Shown piece after piece: positions 48,935-60,500 of a stretch of 64,000 bases of DNA (position 1 is the stretch's first letter; the number at the start of each line of letters is the position of its first letter). The stretch spans positions 102,484,942-102,548,941 of the forward strand of contig CM038044.1 of assembly GCA_021397845.1 (NCBI GenBank), read 5' to 3'. The notes under the pieces were generated by a model, which saw only the letters and a program-made list of their open reading frames with translations, searched no databases and was not told the origin of the DNA. The DNA is from Areca catechu. Lineage: Eukaryota; Streptophyta; Magnoliopsida; Arecales; Arecaceae. The position numbers were made by a program, and so were the translations under genes.

Positions 48935-49490
48935 ATGCTGCATCAGCAGTCTGATTGGAGATATGAAGACGGACCAGATATTGTCAAGAAGTCAAGGGGC
49001 TCCAATGCAATCACCTTCTCCGACAAAGACCTCCTGAAGTCCCATGTTTTTGAAAATGATCCTGTAGTAATGTCGGTAGTGATTGCCAACTACGATGTAA
49101 AAAGGATTCTTATAGATAATAGAAGCTCTATGGAGGTATTGTTGTATGACGCTTTTGTGAGAATGAACCTATCCCAGTCAATGCTGCAAGAGTCCCCCAT
49201 ATCGTTGATGGGTTTCATGGGGAAACTCCGTTGGAGTTGAAGGGGAAATAACCCTGCCTGTGATGATCGGGACGGAGCCCTTTCAAAAGACTCTCCCCAT
49301 TAACTTCATGGTCGTATGTACCACCTCGGCTTACAATACCATCCTAGGCCGACCGGCCCTCAACAAGTTTCGGGCCATTATATCCACCTACCATCTGTTG
49401 GCAAAGTTTCCGACCAGGAGCGAGGCCGAAGTTATGAGGGGAGATCGTAGGATGGCCAGACAGTGCCTAACTATTATGGACCAATAGTCG
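48935..49490 (+). pseudogene. Tat-2 protease
   Basis: ILIDNRSSMEVLLYDAF holds the retropepsin active Asp but reads D-N-R-S-S where D-N-G-S-S is usual, a likely disabling change. After a frameshift near 49240 the second half continues (PINFMVV, YNTILGRPALNKFRA). The protease would process the Gag-Pol polyprotein. Confidence 0.75.
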
Positions 49491-49719
49491 CATGCCCATC
49501 CTACTTTGTTGCAACTTGATCCAAGGACCGAAGCCGACGGCCATGGTCAACCAGATGAAAGAATCCTGTTTATTCCCCCTCGAGAGGACGACCCTACCAA
49601 AGTCCTTCAAATTGGAAGTGCCCTCAGCGAGAACGTTAAGTTGGAGCTGATTGACTTCCTGAGAAGTAACACCAATATTTTTGCTTGATCAGCTTCAGAC
49701 ATACCGAGTATCCCGTCAG

Positions 49720-51390
49720 AGGTCATCACTCACCATTTCAAGGTGGATCCGACCTACAAGCCTGTTCGACAAAAAAAGAGAAGTTTCGCTGCTGAAAGAT
49801 AGAGGGCTATTGATGAAGAAGTAAAGAAGATCTCTGATGCTGGCTTCATCAGGGAAGCCCATTACCCTGAATGGCTAGCAAATATAGTGATGGTGAAGAA
49901 GGCAAACAGAAAGTGGAGGATCTGTGTGGACTACACCGACTTCAATAAGGCCTGTCCGAAGGATAGTTTTTTCTTGCCTAAGATTGATCAGCTGGTGGAT
50001 GCCACAGCTAGCCATTAGCTTCTGAGTTTCATTGATGCCTTCTCCGGCTACAACCAAATCAGGATGCACCTGGAGGATGAGGAGAAGATCGCCTTTGTCA
50101 TCGATAAAGGCCTATACTGTTACAAGATGATGCCCTTCAGCTTAAAGAACGTCGGTGCCACTTTCCAAAGATTGATCAACCGGGTCTTCAAAGGGTAGCT
50201 CAGAAGAAACATGGAGGCGTATGTGGATGATATGATAGTAAAAAGCCTCCACAGAGCCAACCACATTAAAGACTTGCAGGAATCCTTTGACGCATTGAGA
50301 CACCATCGGATGAAGCTGAATCTTGCCAAGTGCACCTTCAGAGTGACTTCTGGCAAGTTCCTCGGCTTTTTAGTCATACAGAGAGGAATTGAAGTCAACC
50401 CCGATAAGATCAGAGCTGTTATTGAGATGGGACATCCAACCAACAAAAAACAAGTACAAGAGCTAACCGACCGAATAGCTTCTCTCAGTCGCTTCATCTC
50501 CCGATCGGCTGAGAAGACATTACCATTTTTCAAGACATTGCATCGGTCGGATCATTTCAATTAGACTGACGAGTGTAGGTCGGCTTTCGAAGCCTTAAAA
50601 GATTATTTAAAGAATCCTCCATTGCTGGCCAAGCCAACAGAGGGGGAACCTTTGTATCTCTACCTGTCAGCATCCGACGAGGCGGTCAACTCCGTTCTCG
50701 TTCGAGTGGGAGAAGATGGTCAGCAGAAGCCTGTCTACTATATTAGCAAAGTTTTCCATGATGCCGAAACAAGGTATCCTAAAATGCAAAAGTTGGTCTA
50801 TTCTTTGGCCATAGCAGCCAAAAGGCTCCGATCCTATTTCCAGGCACATCCAATCATTATGCTAACTGATCAACCCCTCAAGGTGATCCTTCAGAATCTG
50901 GACACCTTCGGTTGGCTCGCCAAGTGGGCTGTCAAACTTGGTGAGTTCGACGTATCCTTCCAACCCCAATAGACTTTTAAGGCTCAGGTAATCATTGATT
51001 TTATTGCCGAGTGCACCTGGAGCCGAGGATCATCCTCTCAGGTGGTCGACGTACCTGAAGCCGATGCCATCTACGAAGCTGAGCCCGCTTGGATGCTTCA
51101 TGTGGACGGAGCGTTCAACCTCGCTGGCTATGGGGTCGGCCTGATCCTAGCCGACCCCGACGGAGAAAGCTTAGAGTATGCTCTCCACTTTTCATTTCAG
51201 GTATCAAACAATCAAGCGGAGTATGAAGCCCTTCTCACAGGATTGCGAATTGCCAACGAACTGGCCATCAGCCAAATCAGGGCCTTCTCCAACTCCCAAC
51301 TGGTGGTCAATCAGGTGAAAGGCGAATTCGAAGCAAGGGACCCGACCCTGGCCAAGTACTTAAACAAGGTACAAAGCCTCATCTCTTAGC
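49720..51390 (+). pseudogene. Tat-2 reverse transcriptase and dual RNase H
   Basis: RT: FIREAHYPEWLANIVMVKK, WRICVDYTDFNKACPKD, FSGYNQIRMHLEDEEKIAF and the catalytic YVDD in AYVDDMIVKS. The Ty3-type RNase H (50570-50970) reads LYLYLSASDEAVNSVLVR and AETRYPKMQKLVYSLAIAAKRLR, with weakened catalytic residues. A second, archaeal-type RNase H starts near 51090 (MLHVDGAFNLAGYGVGLIL, NNQAEYEALLTGLRIA). Two RNase H domains are a Tat hallmark. In-frame stops lie at about 49800, 50017, 50197, 50562, 50971 and 51388. Confidence 0.88.
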
Positions 51391-51399
51391 TTATATTTT

Positions 51400-52783
51400 T
51401 TGAAATTCTCTATATACCTCGACTGCAGAACTCCCGAGCAGATGCTTTGTCACGATTGGCTACTACCGTCACCAACACCTCCGACCGAACCTTCGTGGAG
51501 CACCTATAGTGCCCAAGTATTGATGAAGAGACAACTAAGGTCCACCAAGTTGAACAGGAAGCTTCTTGGATGGACCCAATCCTCGCCTTCCTTGTCAAGG
51601 GGACACTATCGGAAGACCCAGCTGAAGCCAAGCGGATGCGCTGGATGGCTTCAAAATACGTCATCCTTGAAGGCATCCTCTACAAGCGGTCATTCTCGTA
51701 ACCACTGCTAAAATGCTTGGGGCCGACTGATGTGGACTATGCACTCAGAGAGGTTCATGAAGGCATCTGCGATGACCCCCCAAGAGAAAGGTCCCTGGCC
51801 TACAAGATAATCCGACAGGGATACTATTGGCCTATAATCCAAAAGGACGCGTCGGACTTCGTTCGAAGATGCGACGCATGTCAAAGGTACTCCAATATTC
51901 AAAGAAGGCCAGCCAGCCAACTGACTCCGCTCATTGCATCTTGGCCGTTTGCACAGTGGGGAATGGATATCCTGGGACCCTTTCCTTCGGCATCCGGCTA
52001 GTGCAAATTCCTTATTGTGACCATTGATTACTTCATCAAATGGGTGGAGGCCAAACCATTGGCACAAGTAACAGAGGCCAAGGTGGAGAATTTTGTCTGG
52101 AACTGCATCATCTTCTGATTTGGCATCCCACAGACAATCATCACCGACAACGAAAGGCAGTTCGACAATCCCAAATTCAGAGACTTCTGCGAGCAATATC
52201 ACATCTCTCATCGACTCACGTCGATCGATCATCCCCAGTCCAACGGAGAGGCCGAAGTTACTAATCGGACGATCCTATATGGACTGAAGACTCGATTGAA
52301 TGAAGCCAGAGGCCTTTGGGCAAAGGAACTCCATTCAATGCTCTGGGCTTATCGGACAACTACCAGAACGACGACAGGGGAGACTCCATTCAACTTGACC
52401 TACAGAAGTGAAGCAGTCATCCCCGTGGAAGTCTCTTTGCAATCCCTAAGGATTGATCACTTCGCCGAGCCTGCCAATTCAGAGCAACGAAGGCCTGACC
52501 TAGATTTACTTGAAGAATCCAGGCTCTAAACAAGCTTAACCGTCAGAAAATGGTAAAGTATTACAACTCGCGAGTCAAGGCACGAACATTTCAAGTCAGA
52601 GATCTAGTCTTGCGGAGGGCAGAGATTTCAAGACCGACCGAGCAAGGAAAACTCTTTCCAAATTGGGAAGGCCTTTATCAAGTCATTGAAATAATTCGAG
52701 TAGAAACCTACTGACTCGAACACTTGGACGAACGGCAAGTGGCTTGTCCATGGAATGTAGACAATCTCCACAAATATTTTTAA
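51400..52783 (+). pseudogene. Tat-2 integrase
   Basis: A linker to about 51600, then EAKRMRWMASKYVILEG. The HHCC finger region (VHEGICDD...C-D-A-C-QRYSN) has lost the second His: the place of GDH in Tat-1 reads DDP. The DDE core is WGMDILG, IITDNERQFDN and HPQSNGEAE, then LWAYRTTTR. From about 52530 the C-terminal domain is frameshifted and broken. Stops lie near 51700, 51999 and 52117. Confidence 0.85.
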
Positions 52784-52805
52784 TGAAGTCTACAAATTCT
52801 TCTAT

Positions 52806-53252
52806 GAACCACTTCCGAAAGCTCGACTCCGATCGGCAAAGGCTCTAGGGCAGCCCACTTCGGAAAGTCCGACTCTGGTCGGCAAAGGCTCTAAGATAGC
52901 CTACTTTCGAAAGTCTGACTCCGATCGGTAGAGGCTCTAGGGCAGCCCACTTCCGAAAGTTCGACTCCGGTCGATAGAGGCTCTAAGGCAGCCCACTTTC
53001 AAAAGTCCGACTTCGATCAGCAGAGGCTCTAGGGCAGCCCACTTTCGAAAGTCCGACTTCGGTCTGCAGAGGCTCCAGGGCAGTCCACTTCCGAAAGTTT
53101 GACTCCAGTCAACAAAGGCTCTAGGGCAGCCCACTTCCGAAAGTTTGACTCCGATCGGCAGAGGCTCTAAGGCAGCCCACTTCTGAAAGTCCGACTACGG
53201 TCGGTAGAGGCTCTAGGGCAGCCCACTTATGAAAGTCCGACTCCGGTCAGCA
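52806..53252. repeat. Minisatellite, 46-bp unit, about 9-10 copies
   Basis: Each unit reads gcccacttycgaaagtccg then actccggtcggcagaggctctagggca with minor changes. It lies between integrase and the antisense ORF, the variable 3' region where Tat elements often carry tandem repeats. Confidence 0.9.
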
Positions 53253-53827
53253 ACATCCTGTAAGCCGGACAAACTGACAGCTAACACTTGGGAAAAACCC
53301 CCAAAGCATCTTGGTTTGACCTAAGCTACCATCCGGCAGCTACCTTAGCAATCCCCTAGTCCAGACAAGCTGATGAACCAACGCTTGGAAAAGGATCCCT
53401 CAAGTGTCTTGGTTCGGATTGAGCTACCATCCAAAAGCTACCTTCGACTTCAAGCGAGCCGACGGATTGGGCTGTTGTCCAACATCCTACCTCAGAAGGT
53501 CCAACTATGCAATTAGATAACCCGAAGGATCCATACTTGGAAAGATTTCTAAGCTATTAGTCTAACACCAAGCTACTGTTCGGTGACTACTCCTTACGCT
53601 CCTACCAAGCCGACTCGTGATACTTGGAAATATTTTTAGAAAAAAAAAAAATATCTACGGTCGATCCGATCGACCACATGCACATTCAGATACAGACATT
53701 GGAGATGTGACAAAAACATTCTATTATATATGAGGATCATTACAGAGAGAAGAGGTCAAACCTTTACAACTGATCTAGGTTTGACTTGCCGAAGTTACAT
53801 CGGTTACTATTACTATTGCTTTAGCTT

Positions 53828-55976
53828 CTACTTCGATCCCTTCTGGCTCAGCCGGGGTACTTGCTGGGGCATTGCCGCATCCACTTCAGCTTCAGCTTGA
53901 ACATCTGATCCAAGCTCCTCTATTTTGGCTTTGGCATGAGGCTCGGCCCCTCTGTCGGAGGGGACCGCCTCTTCTTTAGACCCTTCCCCTTTGGCTTGCT
54001 CCGGCAGCCATAGGGAGGAGAGATCAAGCTCCGGGAAGGCAGCACCGACCTTCTCCAAGCAGTCCTTGTATCCGAAGTCAAAGCTGTATGAACCGGCTTT
54101 GTTCATCTCAGCTTTGAAGTCTTCAAATTTTTTGTATTCTTTAATGGCTGCTTCGATCGCCGTCCTCATGACCTCCTGGGTTTTCTTCAGCAGACCCTTG
54201 TATCTCTCAGCCTCGGCTTGGTGGCCCCTGGAGCACCTCTCGGACTCGCACTGCTGTGCAGTCCCTTTGGCCACCCGACAGGCCATGGACTTTACCCTTT
54301 GCCTCTTGTTATTCAGCCTGGTGACTAGGTCGTCCTGCTGAACCAGCAGCTCTATTAGCTGATTCTTTTGAGCCTCTGCCTCGGCCCGCAGGACAGAGCG
54401 CTCCTCTTCGGTCACACGTAGGATGGATAACTCCGCCCTAGCGACCGTTAGTGCAACCTCTGCAGCTTCTCTAGTCGCTTCGACTGTCTTGACTTTTTTG
54501 GCTGAGTGGTCCTTCAGGTCCAGCAGTGCACCCAGGCCATCGTCCATCAACAAGATATCCTGAAGAAGCTGCAAGTAGTAACATAAAGTTAGTTTCGTAA
54601 ACTGAAAGTTAAGAGGTCGGATGCGGACAACTTATCCCCATCATATGGTAAAACGAGCTCCTTGCTGTCTCGTTCACCGACCGCTAACCAGACTTGTTCT
54701 AGTTGATGCCCTCGACGGCCCTCATGAGCTGGCACCTGATGCGCTCAGCATCATTAATGGCAAGCTCCATCCGGTGCGCGTCGTTGCTGACACCAACGGC
54801 TTTCATCTGGTCAGCCATCTTCTCTTCCATTGCGGCCTCCCCTTCGGCCATCGGGGGAGCCTCCTCCGTCAGCTCGATGGGTGGAGAGATCGAAGCTGTT
54901 CCCTCAGAGGACGGTTGCGGCTGCTCTTCTTCTGCCCGGGCAGCCGACTACCCAATTGAGGACAAGCACTCTGCCATCTTTGCCGCTAACCTCTCCGGCA
55001 GTGGCACCTCGTCATCTTCGGACTCAACAAAGACCACAGTGGTGGCTTGCTCTTCTGTTTGCTTCTTTGATGGCCTCTTCGATGTCGGCTCCTCCGCCCA
55101 CTTCCTCTTGGGTTTCTGGGCTACTAGCTCCGTGGTTCGAACGGTCCTCCTCTGAGCCGCTAATGTTAAGACGATCGATCAATCCGGCTTCATCTTGTCA
55201 CCTGCCAGCAAGCAAAGGAAAGGTTAGCAAAAACAAAGCCGACAAAAGGAAAGTAGAAGGTCTTCAATATAGTTATCTATCCTACCCAGCTCTCGGTGCT
55301 GGCTGATCCCCGCCTTGTGGAGGCTGTCCTCTCGGAGCAGGAAAGGTACGAAAGCCGGGTCCTCACCATCCAGCTTATGGAAGTTGGCCTTGTCGGCCCT
55401 CAGTATCTTCTTCCTGTCGATAGCCTTCGACCTCGGTTCCCTCCACACTGGCTCAAACCCCCAGGGTTTTAAACTATCTACGAAGAAGAATCGGGACTTC
55501 CATTCATGGATAGCCGATGGAAGTCTCCCTAGTATCTTTCGACCAGGACGGGGACTAAACATCCACCATTCCTAGCTTCAGAAGTCTTGCTTTAAAAGGA
55601 AAAAATTGGAAAATAAGTTCAGCCTTGGCTCGATTTTGGCTTCCCGACAGTGGACCAGGAAGCTACAGATGACCTGAATACTATTCGGGGTCAGCTATGA
55701 AGGGGTAATCCTGTAATGAGTAAAGACTTGGACAAAAATGTTGTGGAGTGGGAAGCGAAGGCCTGCTTTCAAGTGGTCTTCGTATAAGGGGAGGGCCCCT
55801 AAACTCAACAGGCCATTTATCCTTCCCTCCTTACTGGGGATAGTCAGGTGCAAAGTGGACGGTATGCCGTAGATGGCCCTAAGGCTCTTTACCCTATCTC
55901 GAGTCATGGTCATGGAAATGTCATAGGGACCTAGTTCCCTATTCCCACAGGCAGAGCTCCTACTACCAGATGCCAT
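53828..55976 (-). pseudogene. Tat-2 antisense ORF (spliced, coiled-coil)
   Basis: The proposed start is ATG 55976-55974 (MASGSRSSACG). Exon 1 to about 55290 includes KAGLRFPLHNIFVQVF, LTPNSI and KPWGFEPVWREP, the counterparts of Tat-1 antisense ORF 1. A GTAGGATAG donor and a TGGCAG acceptor near 55203 bound intron 1, at the same place as in Tat-1. Exon 2 (KMKPD, then a basic patch KPKRKWAEEP..KRPSKK that could be a nuclear signal) runs to about 54680. After a CTTGCAG acceptor exon 3 (54571-53828) is open: LLQDILLMDDGLGALL, ~170 residues of coiled coil, then FDFGYKDCLEKVGAAFPELDLSSL and an acidic tail. Exon 1 and 2 carry a few stops. The product is unknown. Confidence 0.75.
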
Positions 55977-56134
55977 TGCAATAAAGGCTAAGGAGGAGGA
56001 AGAAGAAGAAGAAGGTGGTTGCGGGACTAACCTGGTGACTGGTTTCCTAATGGACCGGGAGCAGTGAGGGGGAGGGGATCCTTTCTTCTCGAGCACGAAG
56101 GTAGCAGAAAACTCCCTTGCAGTTTCCCTATTCT

Positions 56135-56144
56135 CCTTTTATAG
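56135..56144 (-). promoter_or_regulatory. TATA box of the Tat-2 antisense ORF
   Basis: Minus-strand CTATAAAAGG lies about 160 bp upstream of the ATG at 55976, on the antisense strand. It is a near-consensus box outside the LTRs, suggesting an internal promoter. Confidence 0.6.
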
Positions 56145-56587
56145 GCACTGAGGGACCATTTCCCAGTGCCCCTCGAGCGCCGTGATCCAACGGCTGCTGA
56201 CGTGACTCTTCGATTTGATGTGAGAGCCGGGGGGACACGTCGGATCGTGTCTAATCATGATCCGCATGACCGTCCAATCAACGATGGATGGACCGCTTAG
56301 GATATCGCGCCAATCGCTCGGATCTTGCCACGTCACCCATGTCGCGCCAGGAGCTCGACGGGTGTGCATTTCAGGCTGGCAAGCCATCATTGCACCGTAC
56401 CGGCATTAACTGCTCCCCCTTCCACCACCAATGCGGCGCTGATACCTATCTAGGGACAGAATTTTGGAATGGAAGACGACCGGTCGCAATATGCTGGGTC
56501 AGATTCACAATCATCTCAAAGGACTGGCACATTAATGGCCAAACAATGCTCTCATCCTTCGAGGCTGCAGAACCGCTCGAAGGCCAA

Positions 56588-56603
56588 GAGCAAGGGGGGC
56601 AAT
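56588..56603 (+). other. Tat-2 polypurine tract
   Basis: gagcaaggggggcaat lies directly before the 3' LTR. It resembles the Tat-1 tract. Confidence 0.8.
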
Positions 56604-57357
56604 TATTATACCCGACCGGCTTGCCATCGAACCGGGCCATCACTCTTGCGGAGATCTGACCATACCCTCCTTCCGAAGTCTATCGGGTGGTCGCCCTCAG
56701 GAGACCGGCCGGACCTTTCCCACTGAGGCCCCGTAAGGTCTGACTGCCCTCTCCTTTAGAGGTCCGACGGCCGCTCTCCTTCAGAAATCCGACCTACTAA
56801 TGTTGGGATCCGAGTGACCCACTTCTGCTGGGTCCAACCACGGCTCTCCTTGGGGGGACTGACTGGCCCTCCCGGCCGACATCCAACCTTCTCATTTCAG
56901 AAGCCCAAAAAACTCCAGAAGCTACTTTTTGTTATAACAGAATCCTGCCATGTCAACACCACCACTCCACTACTCCCACAAAGTTGCCCTATCCAGGTGC
57001 CACGTGGCCACTCTCCAAATTCTACTGGGAGCAGATCGGTCTTTCTCGGCCTCTCCCCTAACAAATTTTGGACTGTTCCGCGCCTATATAAGGAAACCGG
57101 AGGACCTCGTTTTGAGCTAAGTACACTCTTCCCTCTCCATACACTGCCTCCCTGATTCCTCCATTATGTTGCCCTCAAGCTCCTGCTAACTTAAGCATCG
57201 GAGTATCCCTCGCCGGACACCACCGGCCCTCGGGGACTTTGTGCAGGTCGACCGGGAGAAGAGTGCTCCAGCATTGTCGCCTGAGCCCGGCCCAGGAGAA
57301 GTTGCACGCGCTCCAGCATTGTCGCCCGAGCCCGGCCCAGGAGAAGTTGCAGCAACA
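56604..57357 (+). repeat. Tat-2 3' LTR
   Basis: 754 bp, with the same TATA box near 57084. The segment from about 57265 to 57350 holds two copies of gctccagcattgtcgcc-type text where the 5' LTR has one. Confidence 0.92.
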
Positions 57358-57362
57358 ACTAG

Positions 57363-58470
57363 TAAGGCTAAAATCAGCTTGGATATGAATATGATATTAG
57401 TATATCTATGTTATTTGATGATGAACATATGATATGAGTTTATCTATATATATATTTATTTTATTTAATAAGCATAGATATGAATGTAATTTATATTAAT
57501 TAGTTATAAAAATTTATATTTATATTTATTTTAAATGAAATAAATATAAATTGAATATTGAAAATATGAATGTACATATAAATCAAATAATTCAAAACTT
57601 TTTGATCACAAAATCAAAGATATTATCAAGTATATATTAAATCAAGTTAATAGTATATTAATATAGTTATATATATTTGTTAAAAATTTATGAATGCTAT
57701 ATAAAATAAAATGTAATTACAGATATAATTAGATATTTGGATCTAGATTGAATGATTATCTATACATATTTATATTCATTTTTTTATGGATATAAATAAA
57801 GACATGGATATTAGTCAAATACTCAAATTTCTATTTATATCCAAATAAATTCAAATGAAAAAATAGATCCTGAAAAAAAAAAAAAACTAAATTTGAATTA
57901 CTTATCTAACATGCCATTTGTTTCAATTTTAAATCACCCATACAAGTTGACTTATTTGCCACGCTAGCCATGTACTTGACCAATTAAAACTAGTTGTTAG
58001 TGGGTAAATCATTGTCATCCACCTTAATCTGGATGAGTGGGAGAAATCCAATGATAAAAGGACCAAAAAGTCCCTTGAAATAAAGTAGCAAAAGCTTTAC
58101 CACATTGTTGGGTACGGGAGTATCTTTCATGCAAGAAAAGGATTTACCTTCCTTCTCACACAAATCTATTATCGGATCATCCACTGATTGCTTTAAGAGT
58201 TATGCAAGTAGATGATGATGGAGTTTAAATACTTTGAGATGTATGTGGTAGGTGCTCTAATGATGGATTCATGTGAGGGAAGGTGAATCCTTCTTTTGCA
58301 CAAAAAAGTGATTTAATTGTGCCAAATACCATGATTTGAAACATTGAAAACAACCTTCTATTTCAAAGATGGTGATGTCTCACCCATCCAAATATGCTTG
58401 GTGTGAAAGACGACCACATCATCTCTTTGGATGGCCTCCTCTAGAAGGATTTGACTAACATTAAACATTG
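57363..58470. other. AT-rich intergenic stretch
   Basis: From 57363 to about 57900 it is very AT-rich with atatttat-type text. From 57900 to 58470 it has ordinary composition, but I recognise no gene, only a short unassigned minus ORF at 57990-58184. Confidence 0.4.
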
Positions 58471-59105
58471 CCTTCGTTCTCAACTAGATAGGAAATTAAA
58501 CATAAGACCCAGGCATGTATCAACTGTTGTGCCTAATGGCCTCGATGATGTGAATGCTGTTTAACATTTGATGAAGGGAATATTTAGAGTGTATTTGTTT
58601 TGTAGCCAGAACCAGAATCAAAATTAGAATCGTGATGGATTAGAATGAGAATGGGAATGACCATATCCTTCGTTCTCAACTAGATAGGAAATTAAACACA
58701 AGACCCAGGCATGTATCAACTGTTGTGCCTAATGGCCTCGATGATGTGAATGCCATTTAACGTTTGATGAAGGGAACATTTAGAGTATATTTGGTTTGTA
58801 GCCAAAACCAGAATCAAAATTAGAATCGTGATGGATTAGAATGAGAATGGGAATGACCATATCCTTCGAAACATTTGCTTTATGATCAGAATCGATAACA
58901 TATCGAAATCAGAATCCTTATTTGACTAGATATTTGGATTTTTAAAGGAGAGTTGGGATTAAATTTTAGGAGATTGGATCATTTCTAGTCTACCGCGAAA
59001 TTAAAATAGGAATGAGATTCCGCTAACCAAATAATTGGAATGTGAGTCATCCATTTTCATTCCTATTCCAGTCTCCAAATTCCCTCAACCAAACATGTAC
59101 CCGCT
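58471..59105. mobile_element. MITE-like element with a 196-bp tandem duplication at its left edge
   Basis: 58471-58666 is repeated almost exactly at 58667-58862 (ccttcgttctcaactagata, gaatgaccatatcc). The second copy runs into a segment from about 58787 that starts gagtatatttggtttg and ends at about 59100 with ccaaccaaacatgtaccc-like text, an approximate inverted pair. Such ends are common in hAT or Harbinger MITEs. The left boundary and TSD are not resolved. Confidence 0.45.
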
Positions 59106-59375
59106 TAATTCTCTAGAAAATGTCAAGTTAGTGGTAGTGTATAGTGGGCTTTCACCACAAGTTGAATGTTTCAAGGTGGTTCGACCATTTCAAAGATTAT
59201 TGGGAACATGTTTAATTTGCCACACTTGCACCGGAGAATTAATGCTTAAATATCTTTGGGCAATGGCATGGAAAATCAAATCAGGTGCTCGCAATACAAC
59301 CTAAATGGGTGTCGGGTGACATATATGGTGTATTTTGTATGCCAAACATCCCGTCCGAGTTGATTATCATTCATC

Positions 59376-59580
59376 TCCATAATCGGATGACACGGTAGAA
59401 ATCTAAAATCGTGCCACTAGTTTCGGCGGATTCATTTTTAATTGATGAGATCTCATCCTAAGAAATGACTTCTCCAAGTATGCCAGATGGTTGGGCATGC
59501 TTTGTGATTTTACAACCACATCATCAATATAAATCTTCATAAATCGATCTAGCATATCATTGAATTTTGAATTCATTTTT
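59376..59580 (-). pseudogene. Reverse transcriptase fragment of a Ty3/gypsy element
   Basis: The minus strand encodes FNDMLDRFMKIYIDDVVVKS, with the catalytic YIDD, then HLAYLEKSFLRMRSHQLKMNP and a stop. This is the palm region of gypsy RT. The surrounding sequence up to 59900 shows no clear pol, so only about 200 bp is supported. Confidence 0.7.
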
Positions 59581-59904
59581 CTCTAGTGATGTAGGGGTCA
59601 ACCCTTTCCTCGGCAAGCCTAGGCTTCGTAGGCCAAACCTTACCTACGGCAATCAGGACCCACCATCCTTCAGGCAGAGTAGAGTCATACTTGAGTCCCT
59701 TGGCTAGATTGACCCTCGATCTTGGTAAAAATACTTGGACCTATCATAGGTCCTTGTGCCTAGCAACAGATGAGAACTCTCACATAATGCTCCTCTAGAC
59801 AGCTTGAAGGATGGTGTAATCGATGCTTATCTCCATACACACGATGGCATCACCAACAAGCCATATCATATCTTATGTTTATCGATAAATCTTCACCATT
59901 AAGG

Positions 59905-60083
59905 GGTATGACTTGTCCCAACCAGTAGTTAATATTACAATTAAACAAAAAGCATTATTTTGGCAACCATTAATTCGGTTGCAAAAAATAAGAAATTGGT
60001 TGCTAATTTTTTTACAATCGATTTTGTTCGGTTGTAAAAACCCTAGTTACAAATATTTTGCATCCACTTTTTTTACTACAGTG
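59905..60083. repeat. Terminus of a CACTA- or MITE-like element
   Basis: The text repeats aattcggttgcaaaaa, ttggttgctaa and cggttgtaaaaa, and ends ttttactacagtg at 60083. Reversed this begins CACTGTAGTAAAAAAAGTGG, a CACTA-type end. It abuts or overlaps the terminus of the next element. Confidence 0.45.
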
Positions 60084-60420
60084 AAACAAGGATATGCCAA
60101 TGCTTTTTTTGACATTTACCGATGCTTTTAAGCATCGCTAAGAAATTTCTCGACACTTCTGGAGGCGTCGCAAAAGCGTCGCCTATGTAAGCGTAGGGAC
60201 GCCACCTGTCGACGCTTTTGAAAAGCGTCGGCATTTGCCGATGCTTTAAAGCATCGGCAAATTAAAATTTACCGACGCTTTAAGACGTCGCTAGGTTTAA
60301 ACATAGCGACGCTTTTCGGCAGATAGCGACGCTTTAAAGCGTCGCCAGGTCCAAACCTAGCGACGCTTTAAACACTTAAAACTGGCAACGCTTTAAAGCA
60401 TCGGCAGATTTTTTTTTTTA
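60084..60420. repeat. Left terminal and subterminal repeats of CACTA-2
   Basis: Palindromic motifs of the form cgacgctttaaagcgtcg and gccgatgctttaaagcatc recur about ten times in both orientations. They differ from those of CACTA-1. They precede, in minus-strand order, a Transposase_24-type gene and TNP2, so this is the 3' end of a CACTA element whose other end lies past base 64000. Confidence 0.75.
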
Positions 60421-60500
60421 AAAAAAAAAATTAAATAGATAGCTATACCTATTATATATATACAATACAACCTGTATACATCATTAAAATGAAATTCTTC

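Larger units (their letters stand above)
46653..57357 (+). mobile_element. Tat-2: complete but decayed Ty3/gypsy Tat-lineage retrotransposon, 10.7 kb
   Basis: LTRs at 46653-47362 and 56604-57357 start tgttatac/tattatac and end caaca. The exact duplication ACTAG flanks the element (46648-46652 and 57358-57362). Order is gag, protease, RT, two RNase H domains, integrase, a minisatellite, an antisense ORF, a polypurine tract. Dual RNase H plus an antisense ORF is diagnostic for the Tat lineage. Every pol domain has stops, so it is dead. It is related to Tat-1 along gag, pol and aORF. Confidence 0.93.

Noticed and set aside
52806..53252. CRISPR-like regular repeats
   Set aside because: Units are directly tandem with no unique spacers, in a plant retroelement.
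59590..59900. Possible continuation of the RT fragment
   Set aside because: The minus-strand frames contain many stops and no recognisable gypsy motif, so the call was limited to 59376-59580.
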